NCBI GenBank assembly: GCA_934647195.1
Contig: CAKUFD010000004.1
Location: 62,001-126,000, forward strand
DNA: 64,000 bases
Reading direction: 5' to 3'
DNA from: an uncultured Collinsella sp.
Lineage (GTDB): Bacteria; Actinomycetota; Coriobacteriia; Coriobacteriales; Coriobacteriaceae
Below, piece after piece: positions 43,736-51,494 of the stretch. Every line of letters starts with the position of its first letter. The first letter of the stretch is position 1. The notes beneath the pieces were generated by a model, which worked only from the letters and a program-made list of their open reading frames with translations, was not told the origin of the DNA and did no database searches. The position numbers and the translations under genes are program-made.

Positions 43736-44233
43736 CTATGCGGTGGTACTGCTCTCGCTTGAGTTGTTGTCGCTATCGTTGGGTGCTTGCTGCGCGCCCT
43801 GGCCGTTGGCATCCGGCGCGCCGTTGCTGTCGCTGCCTTCCGACTGCTGAGCGTCGGGCTGGCCCGAGGGCGCTTCGCCGGGCTGCTGCATGTCGCTCGG
43901 GGCCTGTGCCTGCGAGGCTTGGGCGCTCGAGTTTGAGCTCGAAGTGATAGCACCCATGATGGCCCCTCCTGCAAGGCCACCCGCAAGGCCGCACACCACG
44001 GCGAGGGTGCACGTGAGTAAAAGCGTCACGATCTGGTTTGGTCCGTGCTGTGCATTCGCGCAAGGGGCAGGTGCGGCAGGTGCTGCAGGTGCGCCGGAAG
44101 ATAACGGCACTGCGTTGCCGGCGAATTCGGTCGTCTGCTGAGATGCCGTGGTGACGGACGGCTGCAAAGGCGTGTTAACCGAAGCTCCCGCCGCGCTGTC
44201 GTCGTGGATAAATGGTTCGCTTTCGGATGGCAT
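43736..44233 (-). CDS. Single-pass membrane protein with low-complexity exterior tail
   Basis: A 165-residue protein of unknown function. A cytoplasmic N-terminal part (begins MPSESEPFIHDD, then Ala/Pro-rich) leads to one membrane helix at about 78-105 with a Gly-rich second half (LAVVCGLAGGLAGGAIMGAI). A Ser/Gln/Asp/Asn/Gly-rich tail of about 60 residues follows. GGGAGA lies 4 nt before the chosen ATG; a longer frame exists upstream without a ribosome binding site. It is divergent from the two-component system across the spacer carrying its operators, so it may be a regulon member. The S-rich tail could be a linker or surface stalk. Confidence 0.65.
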   Translation of the reverse strand: MPSESEPFIHDDSAAGASVNTPLQPSVTTASQQTTEFAGNAVPLSSGAPAAPAAPAPCANAQHGPNQIVTLLLTCTLAVVCGLAGGLAGGAIMGAITSSSNSSAQASQAQAPSDMQQPGEAPSGQPDAQQSEGSDSNGAPDANGQGAQQAPNDSDNNSSESSTTA

Positions 44234-44553
44234 GTATCTCCCATCGGTCGTGCATGGAGGCGAGTCGCTTCCGCCATGCGGCTTACCGGACAGATTGCGA
44301 GCAACAGGCGACGGGCGCAGGCATGGGGGGGAAGGAAAGTGTGTGTGCCTGGTCTCGCGCACCCGCCGCCGTGCTCGATATCTGTTGTACCGCAGCGGCG
44401 ACGGTTCTTGCGCACGGCTGCCGATGCTTAGGTTCGGCTAAGGTCTATCCTGCAAAAACGCCTGCTTGTTCCTGCTAACTGTTAAGGTTCGGCTAAGGCT
44501 TTGCCCGCTGCGCTATTATCAAAGCCATCAGACGGTGATAACGAAAGGCGAGG
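44234..44553. other. Divergent spacer upstream of the two-component system
   Basis: No gene is supported in these 320 bp. The right third carries two tandem-repeat operators and a -10 for the response regulator gene (listed separately). The left part is GC-rich with a G-run (GGGGGGAAGG) and should hold the promoter of the minus-strand membrane protein, which I could not place. Confidence 0.5.
44428..44519 (+). promoter_or_regulatory. Tandem OmpR/PhoB-type operators and promoter
   Basis: Two direct-repeat boxes are visible: TTAGGTT-CGGC-TAAGGTC (44428-44445) and TAAGGTT-CGGC-TAAGGCT (44483-44500). Half-sites repeat every 11 bp, and the boxes are 55 bp (five turns) apart. The second box overlaps the -35 position of a TATTAT -10 (44514-44519), the usual layout for activation by an OmpR/PhoB-family regulator. 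Autoregulation of the adjacent system is inferred. Confidence 0.65.
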
Positions 44554-45240
44554 ATGATGCGGCTCCTATTGGCGGAGGATGAACTCGAGCTATCGCGTGC
44601 CCTTACAGCGATTTTGCGACACAGCGGCTATGAGGTCGACGCGGTGCATGACGGCTTGAGTGCCCTCGACCATCTTCAACACCAGGCCTTCGATGCAGCG
44701 GTTCTCGACATCATGATGCCCGGGATGGATGGCATCGAGGTGTTACGCCGGGTGCGTCAGGGTGGGATTCGCCTGCCCATCATCATGCTGACGGCAAAAA
44801 GCGAGGTGGCGGATAAGGTCGAGGGCCTCGACGCTGGCGCCAACGATTACCTCACCAAGCCCTTTGCGGCAAAAGAGCTGCTCGCGCGCATTCGCGCCAT
44901 GACGCGCAGCGCGACTGCGATCGACGCGACCACCCTTTCTGTTGGTAACGTTCGCCTCGACTGTGCTTCTTGCATGCTTGCAGGTCCTGCAGGGGAGGAG
45001 CATCTTGCTAATCGGGAGTTTCAGCTTATGGAATACTTCATGGCGCATCCGGGGTCGGTTACGCCTACCGAGCGCCTTTTGTCCCAGGTGTGGGGCGACG
45101 ATGCGCTTGAGACCTCCAATGTGGTGTGGGTCTACATCTCTTACCTGCGTAAGAAGCTCTCGACGGTGGGCGCCGACGTGTGCATCCGCGCCGCGCGCAA
45201 TCAGGGGTATTCGCTCGAGTGCGTTGAGGGCGAGGCTTGA
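44554..45240 (+). CDS. Response regulator, OmpR/PhoB family
   Basis: A 228-residue regulator. The receiver domain has the acidic pair LLLAEDE, phospho-acceptor Asp52 (AAVLDIMMPGMDG), Thr in MLTAKSE and Lys in YLTKPFAAKELLAR. A C-terminal winged helix (about 130-226) ends in VWGDDALETSNVVWVYISYLRKKL. GAAAGGCGAGG lies upstream; a second ATG follows immediately. Its stop overlaps the kinase start by one base. Tandem direct repeats upstream are its likely binding sites. The input signal is unknown. Confidence 0.94.
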   Translation: MMRLLLAEDELELSRALTAILRHSGYEVDAVHDGLSALDHLQHQAFDAAVLDIMMPGMDGIEVLRRVRQGGIRLPIIMLTAKSEVADKVEGLDAGANDYLTKPFAAKELLARIRAMTRSATAIDATTLSVGNVRLDCASCMLAGPAGEEHLANREFQLMEYFMAHPGSVTPTERLLSQVWGDDALETSNVVWVYISYLRKKLSTVGADVCIRAARNQGYSLECVEGEA

Positions 45241-46574
45241 TGGAGAAGCGTCTTCGTCGAAAATTCGTGCTCGTTGCCATGCTTTCGGTCGCCGCCGCTT
45301 TGGCGCTGATCTTGGTGGTTATCAATGCCGTCAACTACCGAAGTGTGTGTCGCATGTCGGATGATCGAATCGAGGCGATCATCGAAAACGGTGGAAGTTT
45401 TCCCGGCGTCTCCAGTGCGGACGGGGGCCAGGGTGGGCAGGAGGATGCCTCCGACGCCTCCGTGGTGATACTCGAGGAGCTCTCGGCTAGCTATATCGGA
45501 ACGTCTGGGATATTTGACCGCTCCTTTGGGCTGGATAAGCGCGCCGCCGACATCATGGACAAGGAGGCGCCGTACGATACGCGTTACTTTACGGTTATTG
45601 TAGGCAGCGACGGTGCGGTTGCCGGGGTCGACGTCAACCATGTTGCGGCGACGACGGCGCGGGATGCGTGCGCGTACGCTTTGCAGGTGAGTGCCTCGGG
45701 TGCAAAGCGCGGCTTTTATGGTGCGTATCGCTACCGTGTGGTGGATACAGACGAGGGATCTTTGTATGTGTTCGTGGACTGCTCGCGCGATCTGTCCAAT
45801 TTTGAGGCGTTTTTGGGTGCAAGCGCTGCCATCGGTGTGGGCGCTTGGCTGCTCGTGTTCGTCTTGATGGTGATTTTCTCGCGCGTCGCGGTTCGCCCTA
45901 TCGTGGAGAGCTATCGCAAGCAGCAGCGTTTCATCACGGATGCAAGCCATGAGATCAAGACCCCCTTGGCGGTGATTGGCGCCGCGAACGACGTACTGGA
46001 GATCGAGGCGGGCGAGAGCGAATGGACGCAAAGCATTGCCGCACAGGTGACTCGCCTTAAATCGCTAACCGAGAGATTGGTGTTCCTTGCGCGCATGGAT
46101 GAGGGCGCCACGCAGTTTGAGAAGACGGATCTGGATCTATCCGAGCTGGTCGAATATGCCTCGGAGCCGTTTTGCGCCGTTGCCGAGTCGCGCGGGAAGA
46201 AACTTGTGCGCACCATAGAGGCCGGATTGCATGTCCAGGGCGATATTTCAGCTTTGTCGCAGGTGGTGGAGCTTTTGCTTGATAATGCCACACGCTATGC
46301 GAGCGATGGCAGCGAGATTGAGCTTGCGCTCAAGAAGCGCTCGCGCGGAGGGGTAACCCTGCAGGTGAGCAATGCGGTGGATGCGATGCCGGAGGGCGAT
46401 TTGGGGCGGCTGTTCGATCGCTTCTACCGTGCGGATACCAGCCGCAACTCGCAGACGGGTGGCTCTGGAGTGGGCCTTTCGGTGGCACAGGCGATTGTCG
46501 AGGCACATGGTGGCAGCATCCGAGCCCAAGCGCTCGATGCGCATACGATCTGCTTTGCCGTGACCCTCCCCTGA
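45240..46574 (+). CDS. Sensor histidine kinase
   Basis: A 444-residue membrane kinase, partner of the preceding regulator. The first membrane helix (about 8-30) and the second (about 192-214) enclose a 160-residue extracytoplasmic sensor region with no recognised domain. The phospho-acceptor His237 lies in FITDASHEIKTPLAVI, and ATPase boxes N (ELLLDNATRYA), G1 (LFDRFYRADTSR) and G2 (GGSGVGLSV) follow. The ATG overlaps the regulator stop (TGATG). A degenerate 36-bp repeat starts right after the stop codon. Its C-terminus faces the convergent ABC ATPase gene. Confidence 0.94.
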   Translation: MEKRLRRKFVLVAMLSVAAALALILVVINAVNYRSVCRMSDDRIEAIIENGGSFPGVSSADGGQGGQEDASDASVVILEELSASYIGTSGIFDRSFGLDKRAADIMDKEAPYDTRYFTVIVGSDGAVAGVDVNHVAATTARDACAYALQVSASGAKRGFYGAYRYRVVDTDEGSLYVFVDCSRDLSNFEAFLGASAAIGVGAWLLVFVLMVIFSRVAVRPIVESYRKQQRFITDASHEIKTPLAVIGAANDVLEIEAGESEWTQSIAAQVTRLKSLTERLVFLARMDEGATQFEKTDLDLSELVEYASEPFCAVAESRGKKLVRTIEAGLHVQGDISALSQVVELLLDNATRYASDGSEIELALKKRSRGGVTLQVSNAVDAMPEGDLGRLFDRFYRADTSRNSQTGGSGVGLSVAQAIVEAHGGSIRAQALDAHTICFAVTLP

Positions 46575-46608
46575 ATGTGACAAAAACAAGACAGAGTTAA
46601 TTTGTGGA
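46575..46608. repeat. Degenerate copy of the 36-bp intergenic repeat
   Basis: Begins ATGTGACAAAAA immediately after the kinase stop codon and continues ACAGAGTTAATTTGT, close to copy A in the core, but the right inverted end is lost (GTGGAG instead of GTCACAT). Confidence 0.45.
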
Positions 46609-46650
46609 GATTCGCGCCCCGATGCACACAATTCGGTCCGTTGGGGCCGT

Positions 46651-47352
46651 TTACCATTCGATTTGCTCGATGGGTGTGGGGTTGGGCTGCAGGGTCTCGT
46701 CGGTTACCTTGCCGCTTTTAAAGCGGATGAGGCGGTCGGCCATGGGGGCAAGTGCGGAGTTGTGCGTGATGATGATGACCGTGATGCCCTCGCGGCGACA
46801 GGTGTCCTGCAGCAGCTGCAAGATCTGCTTGCCGGTTTGGTAGTCGAGGGCGCCCGTGGGCTCGTCGCACAGCAGGAGCTTGGGATTCTTGGCGAGGGCG
46901 CGGGCGATTGCCACGCGCTGCTGCTCGCCGCCGGAGAGCTGGGCGGGGAAGTTATCCATACGTGCCTCGAGGCCTACTTTGACAAGTGTTTCGGCGGGGT
47001 CGAGCGAATCGGGGCAGATCTGTGCCGCGAGCTCGACGTTTTCGAGTGCCGTGAGGTTAGGGACCAGGTTGTAGAACTGAAAGACAAAGCCCACGTCGGC
47101 ACGGCGGTACGAGACGAGCTCCCCTTCGTTCGCATGGCTGATGTCGCGTCCATCGACGGTGACGGAGCCCGAGGTCGCGGTGTCCATGCCACCCAGGATG
47201 TTGAGCGCCGTGGTCTTGCCTGCGCCCGAAGCGCCCAAGATGATGGCAAGCTCTCCGCGCTCGACGTTGAAGCTTGCGCCATCGAGTGCGTGAATTTCGG
47301 CCTCACCCGTGCCGTAAGCCTTGATGACGTTGGAAAACTCGATATATGCCAT
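46651..47352 (-). CDS. ABC transporter ATP-binding protein, LolD/MacB-type, without permease
   Basis: A 233-residue ATPase of the lipoprotein/antimicrobial-peptide exporter class (LolD/MacB/FtsE-like): Walker [12 protein letters not shown]-loop [18 protein letters not shown], signature LSGGEQQR, Walker [13 protein letters not shown], and His in IITHN. Such ATPases normally sit beside an FtsX/MacB permease, but both neighbours are unrelated: kinase gene convergent, ogt divergent. The partner permease must be elsewhere, or this subunit serves several. Proximity to the two-component system recalls the BceRS-BceAB arrangement, though the gene is on the other strand. Confidence 0.9.
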   Translation of the reverse strand: MAYIEFSNVIKAYGTGEAEIHALDGASFNVERGELAIILGASGAGKTTALNILGGMDTATSGSVTVDGRDISHANEGELVSYRRADVGFVFQFYNLVPNLTALENVELAAQICPDSLDPAETLVKVGLEARMDNFPAQLSGGEQQRVAIARALAKNPKLLLCDEPTGALDYQTGKQILQLLQDTCRREGITVIIITHNSALAPMADRLIRFKSGKVTDETLQPNPTPIEQIEW

Positions 47353-47551
47353 GGATATGCCCTATCTGATCGGATGCTTTTATTATCGCCGTCCGTAGGG
47401 TTTGTGCCCACCCCGATTCCGCCGAGCGTAAATCGCACACGGCGCGATTTCGTGATGCGCGAAGGCGCTGTTGAGACGGGCTCTGCCGCTTTTGCCTTTA
47501 TACTAGGCTGCGGATGAAAACGCGAGGAGAAGCGGCGCAAAGGGGAAGTAT

Positions 47552-48088
47552 ATGATCACCAAGTCTTATCGATCGCCGCTTGGCATGATCACCCTTGCTG
47601 CCGATGCGCGCGGGCTTACCGGCCTTTGGTTTGAAGACCAGGCGCACTATGGTGCAACGCTCGATGGCGAGGGCGTGCCGAATGGCCTGGGCTCGGCATC
47701 CGCCGTGCTCGATTACGCCTGGGCCTGGCTCGACACGTTCTTTGCCGGGCATGCGCCGGCGTACACGCCCCCGCTCCATCTGATTGGCACGCCATTTCAG
47801 CTTGAGGTGTGGAGCGTGCTGCAAAGCGTGCCGCGCGGCTCTACGGTGACATATAGCTGGGTTGCCGACGAGATTTATCGTCGACGCCTCGCTGCGGGCG
47901 ATGGGCGTCCTACGAGTCCTCGTGCGGTGGGTGCCGCCGTGGGTCGAAATCCGGTGTCGATCATTGTTCCGTGTCATCGCGTGGTGGGTGCGAGCGGCGC
48001 GCTTACGGGCTACGCCGGCGGTCTTGATCGGAAGAAATGGTTGCTCGATGTCGAGGGACGCTGCCGCAACAACGACGCGCGGCAGTAG
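47552..48088 (+). CDS. ogt: Methylated-DNA--protein-cysteine methyltransferase
   Basis: A 178-residue suicide repair protein that takes the methyl group from O6-methylguanine. The acceptor motif IIVPCHRVVGASGALTGYAGG is intact, and PLGMITLAADARGLTGLWF marks the N-terminal domain. AAAGGGGAAG precedes the ATG. The stop codon lies inside the first unit of a 40-bp tandem repeat that continues into the spacer, so the 3' end may have been altered by repeat expansion. It is transcribed alone, divergent from the ABC ATPase. Confidence 0.95.
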   Translation: MITKSYRSPLGMITLAADARGLTGLWFEDQAHYGATLDGEGVPNGLGSASAVLDYAWAWLDTFFAGHAPAYTPPLHLIGTPFQLEVWSVLQSVPRGSTVTYSWVADEIYRRRLAAGDGRPTSPRAVGAAVGRNPVSIIVPCHRVVGASGALTGYAGGLDRKKWLLDVEGRCRNNDARQ

Positions 48089-48153
48089 CGTCGGGTGCGG
48101 CTGCGGCGGTGCCGGTGCGCGGCAGTAGCGTCGGGTCCGGCTGCGGCGGTGCC
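48077..48153. repeat. Tandem 40-bp repeat overlapping the ogt stop codon
   Basis: Two units with period 40 begin at 48077 and 48117 (GCGCGGCAGTAGCGTCGGGT in both) and differ at very few positions. The first unit contains the TAG stop of ogt. Confidence 0.8.
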
Positions 48154-48157
48154 TGCA

Positions 48158-48495
48158 ACGAGTGGCAGTTTTCGAACATTTCTTGACGAGTGGCGGTTTT
48201 TGAAACGTTTTGTGTCCGAAATCCGGCGTATTATGCACGAATTACCGCCACTCATTTCAAAGTGCACGTTTTGCCGCCACGCATCGTGTTGCTCACTGCT
48301 CGTGAATGCGGAAAGAAGTTGCCAACTGTGCGATCCACCGCCACGCATCGTGTTGCCTGTCGCCACGGGGCCCTTGGCTACAACCGTCTCTGCCACCTGC
48401 TGTGCAAGCTACCGCCGCTCATCGCGTTGCGTCGCTGCCACTCGTTGTGTTGCCGACAGCCCGTGAATGTGGAAGAAACCCCGCTACTGTGCGAG
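48158..48495. repeat. Degenerate repeat cluster between ogt and acpS
   Basis: This gene-free spacer (48089-48483) is built of related short repeats. ACGAGTGGCRGTTTT occurs at 48158 and 48186 (period 28). Inverted versions appear at 48241 (ATTACCGCCACTCAT), about 48272, 48335 and 48411, most followed by CATCGTGTTGC or a variant. A longer unit, CGTGAATGYGGAA...ACTGTGCGA, occurs at 48301 and 48462, about 160 bp apart; its second copy runs into the 3' end of acpS. The block 48186-48257 has inverted ends ACGAGTGGCGGT/ACCGCCACTCAT and could fold. No coding function is seen on either strand. Confidence 0.65.
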
Positions 48496-48882
48496 CGCGA
48501 TCGCTGCGGCGTAGTCACCCTCATTGCTGATGGAAACGAGCAGCTCGTCAACGTCTGCCGCGGTAAGGGCTTTGCACAGGGCGGGTGCGTCGACATTGAC
48601 ATAGGGGGCGCCAGATGCAGCACGGAGCGTCTCGACCCAGCGCAGGTCGAATTCGCTGTCGATAAGCGGCCCGACCGCCTTGCGAACGGCGTGCTTGACG
48701 GCAAGCCTGCCGGCGAGAAATTCTGCAGGCTGCTCGCGGGCAAAAGCCATCTCAAGCTCTGTGGGGGTGAATAAACGGGCCATCCAGGGAGACGCTGTCG
48801 TGCCGTACTCGCGTGCAGCCTCGTCGAGGCGCGCGGCAACGTCGCCAATGCGAACCAAATCGATACCGATGCCTCGCGCCAT
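48484..48882 (-). CDS. acpS: Holo-ACP synthase, atypical active site
   Basis: A 132-residue 4'-phosphopantetheinyl transferase of AcpS type, which would load acyl carrier protein from CoA. MARGIGIDLVRIGDV carries the metal ligand Asp8. The second metal ligand, normally Glu in the WAAKEA-like motif, is His64 here (GRLAVKHAVRKA), and the late SISH motif reads SISN. The length is normal. GAAAGGGG precedes the chosen ATG; an ATG 24 nt upstream is less likely. The substitutions could lower activity or change metal use, or mark a divergent coriobacterial branch. Its 3' end overlaps the spacer repeats. Confidence 0.78.
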   Translation of the reverse strand: MARGIGIDLVRIGDVAARLDEAAREYGTTASPWMARLFTPTELEMAFAREQPAEFLAGRLAVKHAVRKAVGPLIDSEFDLRWVETLRAASGAPYVNVDAPALCKALTAADVDELLVSISNEGDYAAAIALAQ

Positions 48883-48993
48883 ATCTGCCCCTTTCGTTTG
48901 GCTCATTATAGCTTTTGCACAAAGATGCCGCGCGCGTTAGGCTTATGCAGACGTTCGCACGCATGACCATGTGATAAATGGAAAGAGGCATAC

Positions 48994-50370
48994 ATGGCAT
49001 CCGATATCATCACCAAAGATGACCTGAAGGCGGCAGAGTCGCTCATCGAATTTATCGATAGCTGCCCCAGCATGTTCCATACGGCAATGGCGCTATCCGA
49101 GCGCCTGGAGCAGGCGGGCTACACCTATCTGCCCGAGGGTTCCGCCTGGCACATCGAGCGCGGTGGGAGCTACTATACGCGCCGCAACAACTCGAGCGTT
49201 ATCGCCTGGCACGTGGGCGAGCGTGTCGCCGAGGCGACTGCCGCCGGCCAGCGCCCCAAGACGGCGCCCTATCACTTCCAGCTCACTGCCTCGCATGCCG
49301 ATTCCCCCACGTTCAAGGTTAAGTCCGTGGGCGAGCTCGAAGGTCCGCAGGGCTACTTGCGCCTCAATGTGGAAGCCTATGGTGGCATGATCGACTACAC
49401 CTGGTTCGATCGCCCCCTGTCGCTCGCGGGTCGCGTGCTAGTGCGCACGGGCGCGCGCGTGGAGAGCCGTCTGTTCTCGTTCGACCGCGACGTCGCCATC
49501 ATTCCCAGCCTTGCCATCCACATGAGTCGCGACGTCAACAGCGGCTTTGCACCTAATCGCGCCCGCGATCTGTGTCCCCTCATCTCTGCCGGAGCACTCC
49601 CTGCGGGCTCGCTTGACCAGATGGTTGCCGACGAGCTGGGCGTGGACGTTGCCGACGTTTTGGCTCGCGACCTGTTCTTGGTGAATCGTCAGCGTTCTTG
49701 CGTGTGGGGCATGGCGAACGAGTTTGTCTCGGCGCCCAAGCTCGATGACCTTGCCTGCGCCTATACCTCGCTCGAGGCCATGCTCGCGCAGACCAATGAG
49801 CGTGACGTGAGCGTCTTCGCTTGCTTTGATAACGAGGAAGTTGGGTCGGATACCAAACAGGGCGCTATGTCCACGTTCCTGCGCGATACACTTGCGCGCG
49901 TGAACGAGGGCCTGGGCTTTGACGACGAAGCCTATCGCCGGGCATTGGCCGCGTCGATGCTCGTATCCTGCGACAACGCCCATGCGCTGCATCCCAATCA
50001 TCCCGATTGCGCCGATGAAGGTGCGCGCCCCATGCTCAATGGCGGCCTGGTGATCAAGGAAGCTGCGAATCAGCATTACTGCACGGATGCCTTTAGCCGT
50101 GCTGCACTCGTGGCGGTGCTCGAGGCTGCCCAGGTGCCCTATCAGGCCTTTGCCAACCGAAGCGATATGGCGGGCGGCTCTACGCTGGGTAATCTCTCCA
50201 ATATCCAGGCGAGCATGCATGCTGTGGACGTGGGCCTGCCGCAGCTGGCCATGCATTCGAGCTTTGAGACGACGGGCGCGCGCGATGTCGCCTTGGCCAT
50301 CCGGGCGCTCGCGGCGTTCTACAATGCCGACCTGCAGATTTCCGAGGCCGATTCCATCGTTTTGGCATAG
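48994..50370 (+). CDS. M18 family aminopeptidase
   Basis: A 458-residue dinuclear zinc aminopeptidase (PepC/ApeB-like). Metal and catalytic motifs are visible: HADSPTFKVK with the first His and Asp, FDNEEVGSDTKQGA with the catalytic Glu and metal ligand, CDNAHALHPNH with an Asp ligand, and the late SMHAVDVGLPQLAMHS with the final His. The family removes N-terminal acidic or neutral residues from peptides in the cytoplasm, fitting the peptide importer in this window. AAAGAGGC lies upstream of the ATG. It is divergent from acpS. Confidence 0.93.
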   Translation: MASDIITKDDLKAAESLIEFIDSCPSMFHTAMALSERLEQAGYTYLPEGSAWHIERGGSYYTRRNNSSVIAWHVGERVAEATAAGQRPKTAPYHFQLTASHADSPTFKVKSVGELEGPQGYLRLNVEAYGGMIDYTWFDRPLSLAGRVLVRTGARVESRLFSFDRDVAIIPSLAIHMSRDVNSGFAPNRARDLCPLISAGALPAGSLDQMVADELGVDVADVLARDLFLVNRQRSCVWGMANEFVSAPKLDDLACAYTSLEAMLAQTNERDVSVFACFDNEEVGSDTKQGAMSTFLRDTLARVNEGLGFDDEAYRRALAASMLVSCDNAHALHPNHPDCADEGARPMLNGGLVIKEAANQHYCTDAFSRAALVAVLEAAQVPYQAFANRSDMAGGSTLGNLSNIQASMHAVDVGLPQLAMHSSFETTGARDVALAIRALAAFYNADLQISEADSIVLA

Positions 50371-50535
50371 TACCATCCGTGGCCGCTGCGTGAATTATTC
50401 CTCACGCCTGCCGAAAGTGGGGAATAAGGCATAGCCAATACGAGGCTCGGGCCCTACAATGATGCGCACTTGACTGGATGTCGGCACGCCGTCCGTATGG
50501 CGCGGCGCGCCACGCATCATTGAAGGGATACGCCC

Positions 50536-51393
50536 ATGAGCGAAATCATTATCGTTGCCGAGACCGGCTCGGATGTTTCTGCAGCTGAGGCTGCAAAGCT
50601 GGGTATCGAACTCGTGCCCATGCATGTTTCTATTGGCGATCGCACGATCGACGACGGTACGCTTGATCCGGCGGAGATGCTTGAAGAGTGCCGTCAGCTG
50701 GGCGTTTTGCCCAAGACGAGCGGATGCACCCCGGGCGACTTTGCAAAGGTGTTCGACCGCATCCACGCAGAGCATCCCGAGGCGCAGATCCTCTACATCG
50801 CTTACTCTGCGGTGACCACGTGCTCCTACGAGTCGGCGCGCACTGCTGCCGAGGGCCGCGATTACATCGACATGTTCGACACGGCGCACGTGACCATTGG
50901 CCAGGGCTTTGTCGTGACGGGTGCGGCGCACTACCTGCGCGAGCATCCCGAGGTGACCCTGGCTGAGCTCAGGGCATATGCCGAGGGCTTGGCGCAGCGT
51001 ACGCGCATGGCTTTTATCCCCGGTGACCTGGGCTATCTGCGTGCAGGCGGCCGCCTTTCCAACGCCGCGTTTTTGGGCGCCACGCTGCTGCGCATCAAGC
51101 CGGTGATCGAGATTATCGACGGTCGCTTGGTTGCCACCAAGAAGCTTCGCGGCAAGATGGTGAACGCTGTGCTCGAACTTATCGACTTGGTCTATGCTCA
51201 GGGTCCAGCCGATCTTGAGCGCGCCTTCCTTCTGCGCTCCTCGGGCCTGCCCCTGGCGATTCAGGAAGCTGCCGAGGCGCGTGTGCGAGAGCTGGGCTTC
51301 AAGGAGGTCTGCTGGTACGACGCGCGTAACGTGATTACGTCGCACTGCGGTCCTGGCTCATTTGCCATCTGCATGGCCGCTCCCATTGCGTAG
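50536..51393 (+). CDS. DegV family fatty-acid-binding protein
   Basis: A 285-residue DegV protein. It shows the N-terminal ETGSDVSAAEAAKLGIELVP, the TSGCTPGDF segment of the lipid-binding site, GQGFVVTGAA and GRLSNAAFLGATLLRIKPVI. Characterised relatives (FakB) present a bound fatty acid to a FakA kinase; no fakA is present in the window. GAAGGGATA precedes the ATG. It ends at a strong terminator and appears monocistronic. Confidence 0.92.
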   Translation: MSEIIIVAETGSDVSAAEAAKLGIELVPMHVSIGDRTIDDGTLDPAEMLEECRQLGVLPKTSGCTPGDFAKVFDRIHAEHPEAQILYIAYSAVTTCSYESARTAAEGRDYIDMFDTAHVTIGQGFVVTGAAHYLREHPEVTLAELRAYAEGLAQRTRMAFIPGDLGYLRAGGRLSNAAFLGATLLRIKPVIEIIDGRLVATKKLRGKMVNAVLELIDLVYAQGPADLERAFLLRSSGLPLAIQEAAEARVRELGFKEVCWYDARNVITSHCGPGSFAICMAAPIA

Positions 51394-51423
51394 GGCACGG
51401 GCCATCCATCACTTCATATGCCA

Positions 51424-51463
51424 AGAGGGCGCCGCGTACAGTATGACGCAGCGCCCTCTTTTT
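51424..51463 (+). terminator. Intrinsic terminator after the DegV gene
   Basis: AGAGGGCGC pairs with GCGCCCTCT, with a loop of about 20 nt and a T6 tract. It lies between the convergent DegV and D-2-hydroxyacid dehydrogenase genes. Confidence 0.85.
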
Positions 51464-51494
51464 TGAGCAGATGGGTATGTGCCGTTGGGCTTTC

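Noticed and set aside
48158..48495. CRISPR array in the ogt-acpS spacer
   Set aside because: Repeats are degenerate, of mixed orientation and unequal spacing, and no cas genes are near.
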